This document shows, one piece after another, positions 1 to 8,795 of a stretch of DNA of 55,419 nt. The stretch spans positions 1-55,419 of the forward strand of contig PHCD01000001.1 of assembly GCA_002842135.1 (NCBI GenBank). Direction: 5' to 3'. The notes under the pieces were generated by a model. The model was given only the letters and a program-made list of their open reading frames with translations, was not told where the DNA came from and did no database searches. Origin of the DNA: Betaproteobacteria bacterium HGW-Betaproteobacteria-8 (GTDB taxonomy: Bacteria > Pseudomonadota > Gammaproteobacteria > Burkholderiales > Methylophilaceae). Position numbers and translations under genes: made by a program. Numbering within the stretch: the stretch's first letter is position 1; the number at the start of each line of letters is the position of its first letter.

Positions 1-22
1 AGTGGCATGAGAGGAAGAGATA

Positions 23-346
23 ATGACTTATGTAGTGACTGAAAACTGTATTCAATGCAAATACACCGATTGCGTGGATGTCTGCCCTGTGGACTGTTTT
101 GTTGAGGGCCCCAACTTCCTCGCCATTAACCCTGACGAATGTATCGATTGCACCCTGTGCGTGGCAGAGTGTCCGGCTGAAGCGATTTTCGCCGAAGATG
201 ATGTGCCTGCAGACCAGCAGGAATTCATCGCCCTCAATGCGCGCCTGGCACAGGTCTGGCCAGTCATCAGCAGCAGGAAAGATCCGCTGCCGGATGCCGA
301 TGCCAACAATGGCCGCACCGGAAAACTATCTGAACTGGTCGAGTAA
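23..346 (+). CDS. fdxA: 7Fe (3Fe-4S/4Fe-4S) ferredoxin FdxA
   Basis: Small soluble electron carrier of 107 residues, the usual length of the FdxA family. Nine cysteines sit in the family pattern: C9, C12, C17, C21 and C25 near the N-terminus, and C40, C43, C46 and C50 in [12 protein letters not shown]. These would hold one 3Fe-4S and one 4Fe-4S cluster. The acidic stretch after residue 55 and the C-terminal tail are typical of proteobacterial FdxA. The start follows a GAGGAAGAG ribosome binding site. The gene is followed by a strong terminator and appears monocistronic on the + strand. Its redox partner cannot be read from the context. Confidence 0.95.
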   Translation: MTYVVTENCIQCKYTDCVDVCPVDCFVEGPNFLAINPDECIDCTLCVAECPAEAIFAEDDVPADQQEFIALNARLAQVWPVISSRKDPLPDADANNGRTGKLSELVE

Positions 347-373
347 TCTCAACGAGATTGATTCAGTAGTCGT

Positions 374-403
374 AAAAAATGGGAACCCCGGTTCCCATTT
401 TTT
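374..403 (+). terminator. Intrinsic terminator after fdxA
   Basis: Perfect 14-bp inverted repeat (AAAAAATGGGAACC / GGTTCCCATTTTTT) separated by only CC, with a T-run in the distal arm. It lies 28 bases after the fdxA stop. It is symmetrical and could also stop transcripts arriving from the right on the minus strand. Confidence 0.9.
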
Positions 404-459
404 ATTCCCGCATATATCGTAAATTTAAATGACACCGGTATGCGATACCGGCCGACAAT

Positions 460-1593
460 TCACTTTTCCGGCAAGGCAGACAATACCCAGAGCGAGGTCA
501 GTTCGGCCTGGCGCGCAGCGTACAAAGGATCTGACTGGTCCGCAGTTTTCGGATGCCGCGGCTTGATATCGAGTTTGTCAATCACATGCAGGCCGGCGGC
601 GGCAAACATCTCCAGCAGTTGCTGACGCGTCCGCAATCCCAGATGCTCCGCCAGGTCAGACAATATCAGCCAGCCCTCCCCGCCCGCTTCCAGATGTTCC
701 GCCAGACCGTTCAAAAAGCCTTTGAGCATGCGGCTATCCGGGTCGTAAATGGCATGATCCAATCGGCTGTTCGCCCTGGCCGGCAGCCAGGGCGGGTTAC
801 AAACAATGAGGTCAGCCTTGCCTGGCGGGAAAAGATCGGTCTTGATCACCTCCACCTGCTTCTGCAGACCCAGTCGCTGGATATTCTCTGTCGCACAGGC
901 AATCGCCCGCTCATCCATATCGGTCGCAATCACTTGCGCCATGCCACGCTTCGCCAGCAGAGCCGCAATCACGCCGGTGCCGGTGCCGATATCGAATGCC
1001 CGTTGCTTGTTGCCGAGCGGCACCTGCGCGACCAGTTCCAGATATTCACCGCGTACCGGCGAATACACCCCGTAATGCGGATGAATCTTCGCGCCCAGCG
1101 CCGGAATCTCTACCCCGTTCTTGCGCCACTCATGCGCACCGATCACACCCAGTAATTCGCGCAGCGAGACCAGTGAGTCTTCCCCTGTTTCACCATACGC
1201 CTCAAGGCAAGCCTGTTTAACATCCGGCGCCCGACGTAGCGGTATCGCGTATTGTGCATCGAGTGGGATCAGCAGCATGCCAAGAATACGTGCCCGTTGT
1301 AACTGAGCCTGCCGATACAGATGAAACGCTTCCAGCAGCGTTGCCGGCCGTTTTTTGGCAGGTTTCTTGTCGATGCGCCGCCCCATGGCCTGCAGCAACT
1401 GACGGGCATTCTGGTAATCGCCGCGCCAGAGCATGGCGCTGCCTTCGCAGGCATAGCGATAGGCTGCATCTGCAGTAATTTGGTCATCCACAACAATAAT
1501 GCGCTGCGGCGCCCTGCTCGCGTTCTCCGAGCGCCAAAGCGCCGATTGCGTCTTGCCGTCTTCAGTCCAGACTACGTGCGCTGCATCATTCAT
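460..1593 (-). CDS. Class I SAM-dependent methyltransferase (small-domain type)
   Basis: Protein of 377 residues. The C-terminal half is a Rossmann methyltransferase domain: SAM-binding motif DIGTGTGVIAALLA near residue 200, the acidic loop ATDMDERAIA, and NPPW near residue 266. NPPY/NPPW enzymes methylate exocyclic or amide nitrogens (glutamine, adenine or guanine), so an rRNA or protein target is likely, but the substrate cannot be named. The N-terminal ~150 residues contain a helical region without a recognised motif. The gene starts one base after the stop codon of the upstream Bcr/CflA exporter, so the two are probably co-transcribed. Confidence 0.85.
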   Translation of the reverse strand: MNDAAHVVWTEDGKTQSALWRSENASRAPQRIIVVDDQITADAAYRYACEGSAMLWRGDYQNARQLLQAMGRRIDKKPAKKRPATLLEAFHLYRQAQLQRARILGMLLIPLDAQYAIPLRRAPDVKQACLEAYGETGEDSLVSLRELLGVIGAHEWRKNGVEIPALGAKIHPHYGVYSPVRGEYLELVAQVPLGNKQRAFDIGTGTGVIAALLAKRGMAQVIATDMDERAIACATENIQRLGLQKQVEVIKTDLFPPGKADLIVCNPPWLPARANSRLDHAIYDPDSRMLKGFLNGLAEHLEAGGEGWLILSDLAEHLGLRTRQQLLEMFAAAGLHVIDKLDIKPRHPKTADQSDPLYAARQAELTSLWVLSALPEK

Positions 1594-1594
1594 G

Positions 1595-2782
1595 TCAGGC
1601 AGCCTTACCGCTTAATAGCTGGGATTTGCGTACAGCCAGCCAACCGATACAGACATAAGCCGCCATCGCCATCGCCAGGCCCAGAGGATGATCCCATACT
1701 AGTGGCACGATCATGCCGGCTGAGACTGTAGACAACAGCATCTGCACAAAAGCCTGGCCGGAAGCCGCGGTGCCGCGTATGCGCGGATGCCGGTCCAGCG
1801 CCGCAATGGAAAGAATGGGCATGGCCAGCGCCATACCGATATTGAATAATGCTACCGGCAGGATGTTGTAGACGAAATACGGCGGCAGGAAATAACAGAC
1901 CAGAAGATTGCCTAACACCATCAGGCTCATCCAGGCATAGGCAATCTGGATCACTTTTCTTGACGACATGCGGCCGGCAGCCCGCTTGGCCAGATAGGAA
2001 CCCAGCACCATGCCGCAGACGGTTGGGATGAACAGCCAACCGAACTGAAACTCACTCAGGTTAAGGTGTTTTATCAGAAAGACGGGGCTGGACAGCACGT
2101 AGATAAAGAAGCCGGAAAAATTTGCACCCAGCGCAATGACTACAAGATTGAACTCACGGTCGCTGTAAACGGTTTTATAACTACTCAACACACTTTTGGT
2201 GGAAAGCGGGATACGTTTCTCCTGCGGCATGGTCTCCGGCAGATATTTCACGGCAGCCCACAACGACAAGGCAGCATACATCGCAAGAAACACGAAAATC
2301 GCCTGCCAGTGGATGCCCAGCAGCAGTCCGCCAATCACCGGTGCCACAGCCGGCGCGATACCGAACAGCATCTGCACCGTCGTCATGACACGCTGAGCCT
2401 GCGCCCCCTCGAACAGGTCGCGCACCATGGCACGCGCTACCACGTTGCCGGCACCTCCGCCTATTCCCTGCAATACGCGGAAGAACCACAGCGTTTCGAC
2501 ATTAGGCGCCAACGCACAGCCAATGGAGGCAAAAACGAACAAGCCCAGGCCCCATTTGATTGCGGAAATACGCCCAATCGCATCCGAAATGGCACCATGC
2601 CATAGGGTCATCAAGGCATACGGCAGCAGGTAGAAAGTCAGGCTTTGCTGGACTTCTACAGTGCTTGCACCGAGAGCTCGCTCCAACACAACGAAAGCTG
2701 GCAAGTAGGTATCAATGGCAAAAGGTGCCAACGCTGCAAGACTGGCAAGCACGAGAACCAATATGGTGTTGGATGACTTCAT
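1595..2782 (-). CDS. Bcr/CflA family multidrug efflux MFS transporter
   Basis: 395-residue inner-membrane protein with about 12 hydrophobic spans. It matches the drug:proton antiporter family Bcr/CflA: early LAPFAIDTYLPAF in TM1, then the motif-A-like loop SDAIGRISAIKWGL between TM2 and TM3, and VLQGIGGGAGNVVARAMVRD in TM4. Expected role is export of small toxic compounds or metabolites driven by the proton gradient; the substrate is unknown. First gene of a two-gene unit with the methyltransferase. Its upstream region holds the pqq terminator, so any promoter must be compressed into about 15 bases after that hairpin or transcription must read through it. Confidence 0.9.
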   Translation of the reverse strand: MKSSNTILVLVLASLAALAPFAIDTYLPAFVVLERALGASTVEVQQSLTFYLLPYALMTLWHGAISDAIGRISAIKWGLGLFVFASIGCALAPNVETLWFFRVLQGIGGGAGNVVARAMVRDLFEGAQAQRVMTTVQMLFGIAPAVAPVIGGLLLGIHWQAIFVFLAMYAALSLWAAVKYLPETMPQEKRIPLSTKSVLSSYKTVYSDREFNLVVIALGANFSGFFIYVLSSPVFLIKHLNLSEFQFGWLFIPTVCGMVLGSYLAKRAAGRMSSRKVIQIAYAWMSLMVLGNLLVCYFLPPYFVYNILPVALFNIGMALAMPILSIAALDRHPRIRGTAASGQAFVQMLLSTVSAGMIVPLVWDHPLGLAMAMAAYVCIGWLAVRKSQLLSGKAA

Positions 2783-2794
2783 ACAGATTTATCC

Positions 2795-2822
2795 GAAATA
2801 AAAAACGCGCCTTGCGGCGCGT
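2795..2822 (-). terminator. Intrinsic terminator of the pqq operon
   Basis: On the minus strand ACGCGCC-GCAA-GGCGCGT is followed by TTTTTATTT. The GC-rich 7-bp stem, GCAA tetraloop and U-tract lie about 30 bases after the pqqE stop. Confidence 0.9.
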
Positions 2823-2852
2823 CCTTATTATAGACCGAATCGTCTGACTGAC

Positions 2853-4079
2853 TCAGGGTAAAGCATGAAACTCCTTGGTACGCTCTTCCAACTCACCGCT
2901 GATTACCTTCTTCGAATTCTTGTCATTGCGGAAGATGATCGGTTGCGCCTGCAGCTGTGGATTCTTCGCATCCTCGACCGCTTTCACTATGATGTCATGA
3001 TGCGGTGAAAGCGCACATACCGGGTCAGCAGCCTCAGGATCGCCGGTCAGCAGGAAGGCCTGACAACGACAACCACCCAGGTCTTTCTCTTTTTCAGCAC
3101 AGTTTCTGCATGGCTCTTTCATCCAGCTGTCACCACGATACTTGTTGAATGCGGGTGAATCCTTCCAGCTCCATCCCAAGTCATCGTCCTTGACGTTAGG
3201 GAACTTCATATTCGGCAAGACACGGGCCGAATGGCAAGGCAGTACATCACCATTGGCGGTGACGATCATGAACACCTCGCCCCAACCGTTCATACACTTC
3301 TTTGGCCGGTCAGCGAAATAGTCAGGCACAACGAAAAAGATCTTCATCTTGTTGCCGGACTTGGCCCGATACTCGTTGGTGATGCGTTCGGCCTCTTCGA
3401 CCTGTTCCTTGCTCGGCATCAACTGGTTACGATTGATCAGGGACCAGCCGTAGTACTGGGTATTGGCCAGCTCAATATAATCGGCGCCCAAAGCCTCTGC
3501 CATCTCCAGAATCTCTTTCATGTGGACGATGTTATAGCGATGGATAACCACATTCAGCACCATGGGGTAACCATGACTCTTGATCATGGCCGCCACCTTT
3601 TTCTTCAGTTCGAAGGTCTTGGTGTTGGTGATGAAATTGTTGATCTCTTCCGTGATGTCATGCATGGACAGCTGGATATGGTCCAGACCGCCATCCTTGA
3701 AAGCCTGGATACGTTTTTCTGTCAAGCCGACACCCGAGGTAATCAGGTTGCTGTAATAACCGAGCTTGTGCGCCTCAGCCACGATTTCCTCGATGTCATC
3801 GCGCAACAGCGGCTCACCGCCAGAAATACCGAGTTGAATCGCACCAAGCTTACGTGCCTCGCGCAGGGTTTTTATCCACTGCTCGGTGCTCAGCTCATTC
3901 TGCGTATGCTTGTCGTAATCGGTCGGGTTGTAGCAGAAGGCACAGTGCAAGGGGCAGCGATAGGTGATCTCCGCCAGCAACCACAGCGGCTGGGTATGCG
4001 TGGCCGTGGCAGCTACACCGTTGTTTAGTGCCTGCACAGTTTTCTGCACCACTGAATCACCTAATGAGTTTTGTGTCAT
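2853..4079 (-). CDS. pqqE: PQQ biosynthesis radical SAM protein PqqE
   Basis: Radical SAM enzyme that makes the carbon-carbon cross-link between the conserved Glu and Tyr of the PqqA precursor peptide, the first committed step to pyrroloquinoline quinone. 408 residues. The SAM-cluster motif CxxxCxxC is C42, C46, C49 (RCPLHCAFCY), followed by the GISGGEPLL glycine-rich motif. The C-terminal third is a SPASM domain with auxiliary-cluster cysteines (CMNGWG, LPCHS, CRNC, GGCRC, PVC). Last gene of pqqABCDE, 12 bases after pqqD. It needs PqqD as peptide chaperone. Confidence 0.98.
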   Translation of the reverse strand: MTQNSLGDSVVQKTVQALNNGVAATATHTQPLWLLAEITYRCPLHCAFCYNPTDYDKHTQNELSTEQWIKTLREARKLGAIQLGISGGEPLLRDDIEEIVAEAHKLGYYSNLITSGVGLTEKRIQAFKDGGLDHIQLSMHDITEEINNFITNTKTFELKKKVAAMIKSHGYPMVLNVVIHRYNIVHMKEILEMAEALGADYIELANTQYYGWSLINRNQLMPSKEQVEEAERITNEYRAKSGNKMKIFFVVPDYFADRPKKCMNGWGEVFMIVTANGDVLPCHSARVLPNMKFPNVKDDDLGWSWKDSPAFNKYRGDSWMKEPCRNCAEKEKDLGGCRCQAFLLTGDPEAADPVCALSPHHDIIVKAVEDAKNPQLQAQPIIFRNDKNSKKVISGELEERTKEFHALP

Positions 4080-4091
4080 CTCACCTGTTCC

Positions 4092-4373
4092 TTAAACTTT
4101 GCGTATCCAGAATTTTCCGGCAGCCAGATCAAACATGCCAAGAATGTCGTTTTCGATATCCTCGGCATCCGGAAACGCGGTCTTCAGTTCAGCCACAATA
4201 TCACCCACTGTCGCCTTGCCATTCACGCGTTTCAACACTTCACCGGCACCACCATGAAGTTTGACCATACCTTCTGGAAAAAGTATCACATAACTTTGCT
4301 GCGCTTCTTCCCACTGAAAGCGGTGGTGCGGTGCCAAGGCATAAATATCGGTCAATTCAATCTTGCTGGTCAT
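4092..4373 (-). CDS. pqqD: PQQ biosynthesis peptide chaperone PqqD
   Basis: 93-residue RiPP recognition element protein that binds the PqqA precursor and presents it to PqqE. The length and the winged-helix pattern (PHHRFQWEEAQQSYVILFPEGMVKLHGGAGEVLKRVNG) fit the PqqD family. It is a separate gene here, not fused to PqqC or PqqE as in some methylotrophs. Located 9 bases after pqqC and 12 before pqqE. Confidence 0.97.
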   Translation of the reverse strand: MTSKIELTDIYALAPHHRFQWEEAQQSYVILFPEGMVKLHGGAGEVLKRVNGKATVGDIVAELKTAFPDAEDIENDILGMFDLAAGKFWIRKV

Positions 4374-4382
4374 AGCATCAAC

Positions 4383-5147
4383 TTAGCTGATTTGTATGAC
4401 AGGCTGACGCAGGTAATCACGGCCTTCAACCTTGATATCAGTGCATGCCAGCATGATGGAATCTGCCATCACCCACAGTACATCCAGCTTGAACTGCAGA
4501 ATCTCCAGTGCACGTTCCTGCATTTCCCGGCTTTGACCGAAGTAATCCAGGGTCACTTGCAATCCCTGCTCAACGTCACGGCGAGCCTGGGTCAGGCGAT
4601 TTTTGAAATACTGCATACCCTCCGGATTGATCCATGGATACATATCAGGCCATGAGTCAATGCGTTGTTGATGGATATGCGGTGCAAACAGTTCGGTCAA
4701 TGAGGAACAAACCGACTCCTGCCATGGGCGCTGACGGGCAAAATTGACATAGGCATCCACAGCAAACTTGGTGCCGGGGGCGACCAGGTTGAGTGACATG
4801 ACTTCTTCCCGGCTCAAACCGACCGCAGCACCTAAATGAATCCATGCCTCGATACCGCCCTCGCCGCCTTCAGCAATCTGGCCACTGCCATCATGGTCAA
4901 AAATACGTTGAATCCAGCCGCGACGAAGTTCACGATCAGGACAGTTCGAGAGGATGGCTGCATCCTTGATAGGAATGGCAATCTGGTAATAGTACCGATT
5001 GGCTACCCAGCACTGCATCTGCTGCTGGGTCAGTTTGCCTTCATACATCAACACATGAATCGGGTGATAGATGTGATAGCCCTTGCCCTTCTCACGCAAC
5101 TTTGCTTCAAACTCTTCCCTGCTCCATGGTGCTTTTTTGTCTGCCAT
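4383..5147 (-). CDS. pqqC: Pyrroloquinoline-quinone synthase PqqC
   Basis: Cofactor-free oxidase that performs the last step of PQQ synthesis, ring closure and eight-electron oxidation of AHQQ. 254 residues, the usual length for a standalone PqqC of the TENA/heme-oxygenase-like helical fold. Family signatures include [17 protein letters not shown] near the N-terminus, [19 protein letters not shown] and FDHDG around residue 87. Located 10 bases after pqqB, within the operon. Confidence 0.98.
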   Translation of the reverse strand: MADKKAPWSREEFEAKLREKGKGYHIYHPIHVLMYEGKLTQQQMQCWVANRYYYQIAIPIKDAAILSNCPDRELRRGWIQRIFDHDGSGQIAEGGEGGIEAWIHLGAAVGLSREEVMSLNLVAPGTKFAVDAYVNFARQRPWQESVCSSLTELFAPHIHQQRIDSWPDMYPWINPEGMQYFKNRLTQARRDVEQGLQVTLDYFGQSREMQERALEILQFKLDVLWVMADSIMLACTDIKVEGRDYLRQPVIQIS

Positions 5148-5157
5148 TTTTCAGTCC

Positions 5158-6075
5158 TTATAAAATAATATCCATACCGTCATAGGAGACTTCGATGCCG
5201 TGACGGGTCAATTCTGCCCGTTCTGCAGAATCTTCACGCAAAATCGGATTGGTATTGTTGATATGAATCAAAACTTTCCGCACATCGCCAAATTTATCCA
5301 GATCCTCAATCATGCCACCAGGACCGGATTGTGGATTGTGGCCGATGCTGCGCGCAGTCTTGGTCATCAACCCGAGATCAATCATTTCGGTATCGGTCCA
5401 GAAAGTACCGTCAACCATGATGCAGTCGGCCTGATTCATCAATGCCGGTAGTTGCGGCTCGATCTCTGCCAGTCCAGGCGAATACCAGCATTTCTTGCCG
5501 GTACTGATTTCCTCAATCAGCACACCGATGGTGTCGCCGGGATGCGGATCGTTGCGATGCGGAGAATACGGGGGTGCCGCGCTCGTCAGTGCCACCGCTG
5601 TGAATTTAAGGTTTGGCACATTCGGCATGGTAAAGCTGGTTTTTCCGTCAATTGGCACACTGTGATGATTGATGCCGCAATAATGGCCCAGTATATTCAA
5701 AACCTGGTTACCTGAAGTCAGGTCGCCATACACCATGTCGGTACAATAGATATCGCGTTTAACCGTACCTTCACGCAGCATATACAGACCCGTGGTGTGA
5801 TCGATTTGCGCATCGATCAGCACGATGGCCTGAATGCCGGTATCCCTGATCGCGCGATTAGGTTGCAGCGCTGGGAAGTCCTGGATCTGCTGCAAAACAT
5901 CTGGCGATGCGTTGAACAGCACCCAGTTCACGCCGTCACTACTGACGCAAATCGAAGACTGTGTACGCTTGGTCGCCTTGATAGTACCTTTACGCAGTCC
6001 ATCGCAATTATGGCAATTGCAATTCCACTGTGGAAAACCACCACCCGCGCCTGAACCTAAAACATGTATATGCAT
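5158..6075 (-). CDS. pqqB: PQQ biosynthesis protein PqqB (metallo-hydrolase fold)
   Basis: 305-residue protein of the metallo-beta-lactamase fold. It starts with MHIHVLGSGAGGGFPQWNCNC and carries the CNCHNC zinc-binding cysteine cluster near residue 20. The canonical HxHxDH of active beta-lactamase-fold enzymes is replaced by the family-specific DAQIDHTTG. PqqB is reported to hydroxylate a tyrosine-derived intermediate in PQQ assembly. About 95 bases separate it from pqqA, and that gap contains a stem-loop. Confidence 0.97.
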   Translation of the reverse strand: MHIHVLGSGAGGGFPQWNCNCHNCDGLRKGTIKATKRTQSSICVSSDGVNWVLFNASPDVLQQIQDFPALQPNRAIRDTGIQAIVLIDAQIDHTTGLYMLREGTVKRDIYCTDMVYGDLTSGNQVLNILGHYCGINHHSVPIDGKTSFTMPNVPNLKFTAVALTSAAPPYSPHRNDPHPGDTIGVLIEEISTGKKCWYSPGLAEIEPQLPALMNQADCIMVDGTFWTDTEMIDLGLMTKTARSIGHNPQSGPGGMIEDLDKFGDVRKVLIHINNTNPILREDSAERAELTRHGIEVSYDGMDIIL

Positions 6076-6134
6076 AATTTTCTACTTTTACCGAAACGGA
6101 AGCCCGAGTTTAAACTCATCGTCCTGAAATGACA

Positions 6135-6156
6135 CGGGCCACCCGGAGGCAGCCCG
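6135..6156 (-). other. Stem-loop in the pqqA-pqqB gap
   Basis: CGGGC (6135-6139) pairs with GCCCG (6152-6156). After a 2x2 internal loop, CC/GG pairs follow and close a CGGA loop. No U-run follows on the minus strand, so it is unlikely to be a full terminator. It could stabilise the pqqA message or partly attenuate transcription into pqqB, which would fit the need for more precursor peptide than enzyme. The structure is visible; the function is inferred. Confidence 0.45.
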
Positions 6157-6170
6157 CAGGATACAATCAA

Positions 6171-6242
6171 TTAACGATTGCAAACGTACATTGTTACTTC
6201 AAAGCCGAAACGCATTTCAGTAGCTGCTGGTTTTGTCCACAT
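6171..6242 (-). CDS. pqqA: PQQ precursor peptide PqqA
   Basis: 23-codon gene encoding the substrate peptide from which PQQ is cut. It begins [20 protein letters not shown] and carries the invariant Glu-x3-Tyr pair (E15 and Y19) that PqqE cross-links. The length and the MWTKP start are characteristic of PqqA. A strong ribosome binding site AAGGAG (6250-6255) sits 7 bases before the ATG. First recognised gene of the pqq operon. A 14-codon ORF ends 20 bases upstream of its start. Confidence 0.97.
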   Translation of the reverse strand: MWTKPAATEMRFGFEVTMYVCNR

Positions 6243-6262
6243 AATAAATCTCCTTGATTTGA

Positions 6263-6307
6263 TTAGTATTCACGTTCTGGATCGATGTCCTTAACGTGTG
6301 AAGCCAT
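6263..6307 (-). CDS. Putative 14-residue peptide ORF upstream of pqqA
   Basis: ORF encoding [14 protein letters not shown], preceded by GAGG (6315-6318) seven bases before its ATG. It ends 20 bases before the pqqA start, on the same strand. It is not a second PqqA: the Glu-x3-Tyr pair and the MWTKP start are absent. It might be a leader peptide coupling translation into pqqA, a small peptide in its own right, or chance. I do not recognise it. Confidence 0.4.
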   Translation of the reverse strand: MASHVKDIDPEREY

Positions 6308-6415
6308 TGTGAGACCTCAACTACAATTCACACAGGGCAAAAATATGGAATCACGCCTAAGTATTTTCATGACTACCCAGCTTGAAATACTGATGGAACA
6401 AGGCTTGGAGCAAAC

Positions 6416-6450
6416 ATAAAAAAGCCTGATGCATCAGAACATCAGGCTTT
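6416..6450 (-). terminator. Intrinsic terminator after aroG
   Basis: Perfect 11-bp inverted repeat AAAGCCTGATG (6421-6431) / CATCAGGCTTT (6440-6450) with an 8-base loop. On the minus strand it runs into TTTTTTATG. It lies 65 bases after the aroG stop and isolates aroG from the pqq operon. Confidence 0.9.
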
Positions 6451-6515
6451 GAAAGAGAAATCATATCTACGGCATGAATTTATGCGAGCCGGTCCCGCTC
6501 ACCACAATGCAGCTA

Positions 6516-7604
6516 TCAGCAAGCTTCCTGATCTTGCGAGATTGCTCTACGCTTGCGTACTCCGGCTGCCAGCAGCTCCAGCAAATCGACAGTGTCTTCC
6601 CAGCCCAGGCACGCATCTGTAATGGATTTCCCGTACTCCAGCTTGCAGCCCGGTACATAATCCTGGCGGCCCGCATTGAGGTGCGACTCCACCATCACGC
6701 CCATAATACGGTGTTCGCCTGTCGACAACTGCTGTGAAATATCCGCCGCCACCTCTTTTTGCAAAAGATAGTTCTTCTGGCTGTTGGCATGGCTAAAATC
6801 AACCATGAGTTTAGGCGTAACCCCAGCGGCAGAAAGTGCCGCACAAGCTGCATCAACACTTGCCGCATCATAATTCGGCGTTTTTCCACCACGCAAAATC
6901 AAATGGCAGTCTTCATTACCTGTCGTTGAAATGATGGCGGAACGCCCTTCCTTGGTAACGGAAAGGAAGTAATGCGGATTGGACGCTGTCTTGATGGCAT
7001 CAATTGCCACACGCACATTGCCATCGGTGCCATTTTTGAAGCCAACCGGACAGGACAAGCCGGAAGCCAGCTCACGATGTACCTGAGATTCTGTCGTGCG
7101 TGCACCTATGGCACCCCAACTCACCAGATCGGCGGTATATTGTGGCGTAATGGTGTCCAGAAACTCCATCGCAGCCGGCATGCCGAGTTCATTCACGTCC
7201 AGCAGGAATTTACGGGCTTTTTCCAGCCCCTCATTAATGCGGTAACTGCCATCGAGGAATGGGTCGTTAATCAAACCCTTCCAGCCCAGGGTCGTACGCG
7301 GTTTTTCGAAATAGACGCGCATGACGATCATCAGATCCGCTGCCAGATGCTGGCGCACCTCTTTCAGGCGGCGTGCATACTCCAGCCCGGCCTCGGTATC
7401 ATGTATCGAGCATGGCCCGACCACCACCAGCAAACGGTCATCCGTGCCGTGCAGGATACGGTGGATAGCCGCACGCGCAGTCAGGATGTTATGGGTGGAT
7501 TCGGCACTCTCCTTGAGCTTGTCCAACAGTTCCAGCGGCGTAATCAGGTCCTGGATTTCGCGGATGCGGACATCATCGGTTGCCAGTTTTTCATAATCTG
7601 TCAT
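6516..7604 (-). CDS. aroG: 3-deoxy-7-phosphoheptulonate (DAHP) synthase, class I (AroG type)
   Basis: First enzyme of the shikimate pathway: phosphoenolpyruvate plus erythrose 4-phosphate gives DAHP. 362 residues, slightly longer than E. coli AroG/AroF/AroH (348-356). Class I-alpha signatures are VVVGPCSIHD near residue 60, VYFEKPRTTLGWKGLINDP, SWGAIGARTTESQVHRE, VGFKNGTDGN and VDFSHANSQKN. Which aromatic amino acid inhibits it cannot be read with confidence, so the symbol means the family. It follows hisC by 11 bases and is the last gene of its unit. Confidence 0.95.
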   Translation of the reverse strand: MTDYEKLATDDVRIREIQDLITPLELLDKLKESAESTHNILTARAAIHRILHGTDDRLLVVVGPCSIHDTEAGLEYARRLKEVRQHLAADLMIVMRVYFEKPRTTLGWKGLINDPFLDGSYRINEGLEKARKFLLDVNELGMPAAMEFLDTITPQYTADLVSWGAIGARTTESQVHRELASGLSCPVGFKNGTDGNVRVAIDAIKTASNPHYFLSVTKEGRSAIISTTGNEDCHLILRGGKTPNYDAASVDAACAALSAAGVTPKLMVDFSHANSQKNYLLQKEVAADISQQLSTGEHRIMGVMVESHLNAGRQDYVPGCKLEYGKSITDACLGWEDTVDLLELLAAGVRKRRAISQDQEAC

Positions 7605-7615
7605 TTAGTTACTTT

Positions 7616-8725
7616 TTAATTCCTGTTCTTCAATATGCTTTCCAGCACTTCCAGAAAGCGGGCATTCTCATCAAACAATCCGATACTGATCCGCAGATAC
7701 TCCGGCATCTCGTAATTGGCGATTGGCCGCACAATAACACCCTGCTGCAGGAGACTACGATTGAACTCGGCTGCATTACCGACACGGACACTAACAAAAT
7801 TACCGAACGACGGAATGTATTCCAGACCCAGTGTATCGAAGCCTTGTGTCAATTGCAGCATGCCGGCGCGATTCAGGGCATAACTGCGTTCAACAAAATC
7901 TTCATCGTTCAGCGAGGCAACTGCCGCAGCCTGAGCCACGCTATTGACATTAAATGGCTGACGAACTCGGTTCATCATATCGGCGACTTCTTGCGAGGTA
8001 GCCCCGTAACCAATTCGCAGGCCTGCCAAGCCATAAGCCTTGGAAAAGGTGCGGGAAACAATCAGGTTGGAAAATTCTGACAACCAGCTGAAACTTTCCG
8101 ATTTGGATTCAGGGGGCATATATTCGTCATAGGCTTCGTCCAGCACGACCAGAATCCGCGTGGGCACCTGTCGCAGAAAATCCAGCAATGCTTGCTTTTC
8201 CAGCATGGTACCGGTTGGATTATTCGGGTTGGCGATAAAGATCATGCGTGTTTGTGGGCTGATTGCAGCCAGCATGGCCTCAAGGTCATGACCGAAATCT
8301 CGTGCAGCAACGGTGACCCCTGTAGCGCCCATGGCCTGGGTTGCCAGCGCGTAAACCGCAAACGCATGCTGTGAATAGACCACTTCGCTATCTGGTGTCA
8401 GAAAGGCACGTGCAGCCAGCTCCAGGATATCGTTGGAACCATTGCCCAGTATCAACTGCTCAGCCCGGAGCCCAAACCTGGCGCAAACCGCATCGCGCAA
8501 GGCAAAACAATTGCCGTCGGGATAACGTGCAATATCCTCCAGTGCATCCTGCATGGCCAGATAGGCCTTAGGGCTGGCCCCCAGGGGATTCTCGTTGGAA
8601 GCAAGTTTGACGATCTGGCTTGGGTCCAGGCCCATTTCACGCGCAAGCTCGGATATCGGCTTGCCCGGCTGATATGGAGCAATCGCACGAATGTAATCAG
8701 GCGCAAGATCACGCAAACTAGTCAC
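7616..8725 (-). CDS. hisC: Histidinol-phosphate aminotransferase
   Basis: PLP-dependent class I/II aminotransferase, 369 residues, converting imidazole-acetol phosphate to histidinol phosphate. Enzymes of this group often also act on prephenate or phenylpyruvate, which fits the place between pheA and aroG. Signatures: LASNENPLGASPKA near residue 40, NPNNPTGT, LDEAYDEY, and the PLP lysine in SRTFSKAYGLAGLRIGY. The start is GTG at 8725, preceded by AAAGG six bases upstream. A terminator separates it from pheA, and a TATAAT box lies upstream of that terminator. Confidence 0.95.
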   Translation of the reverse strand: MTSLRDLAPDYIRAIAPYQPGKPISELAREMGLDPSQIVKLASNENPLGASPKAYLAMQDALEDIARYPDGNCFALRDAVCARFGLRAEQLILGNGSNDILELAARAFLTPDSEVVYSQHAFAVYALATQAMGATGVTVAARDFGHDLEAMLAAISPQTRMIFIANPNNPTGTMLEKQALLDFLRQVPTRILVVLDEAYDEYMPPESKSESFSWLSEFSNLIVSRTFSKAYGLAGLRIGYGATSQEVADMMNRVRQPFNVNSVAQAAAVASLNDEDFVERSYALNRAGMLQLTQGFDTLGLEYIPSFGNFVSVRVGNAAEFNRSLLQQGVIVRPIANYEMPEYLRISIGLFDENARFLEVLESILKNRN

Positions 8726-8754
8726 AGAACACCTTTAAGCATCAAATCAAAACA

Positions 8755-8785
8755 GACAAAATAAAAATGCGGCATTACGCCGCTA
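8755..8785 (-). terminator. Intrinsic terminator between pheA and hisC
   Basis: On the minus strand GCGGC-GTAAT-GCCGC is followed by ATTTTTATTTT. It lies about 135 bases after the pheA stop and about 30 bases before the hisC GTG. It may end the gyrA-serC-pheA transcript or act as an attenuator in the hisC leader. Confidence 0.75.
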
Positions 8786-8795
8786 CGGTTGTCCA

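Noticed and set aside
553..1155. A 200-codon + strand frame opposite the methyltransferase
   Set aside because: Antisense shadow; the minus-strand gene has clear SAM-binding and NPPW motifs.
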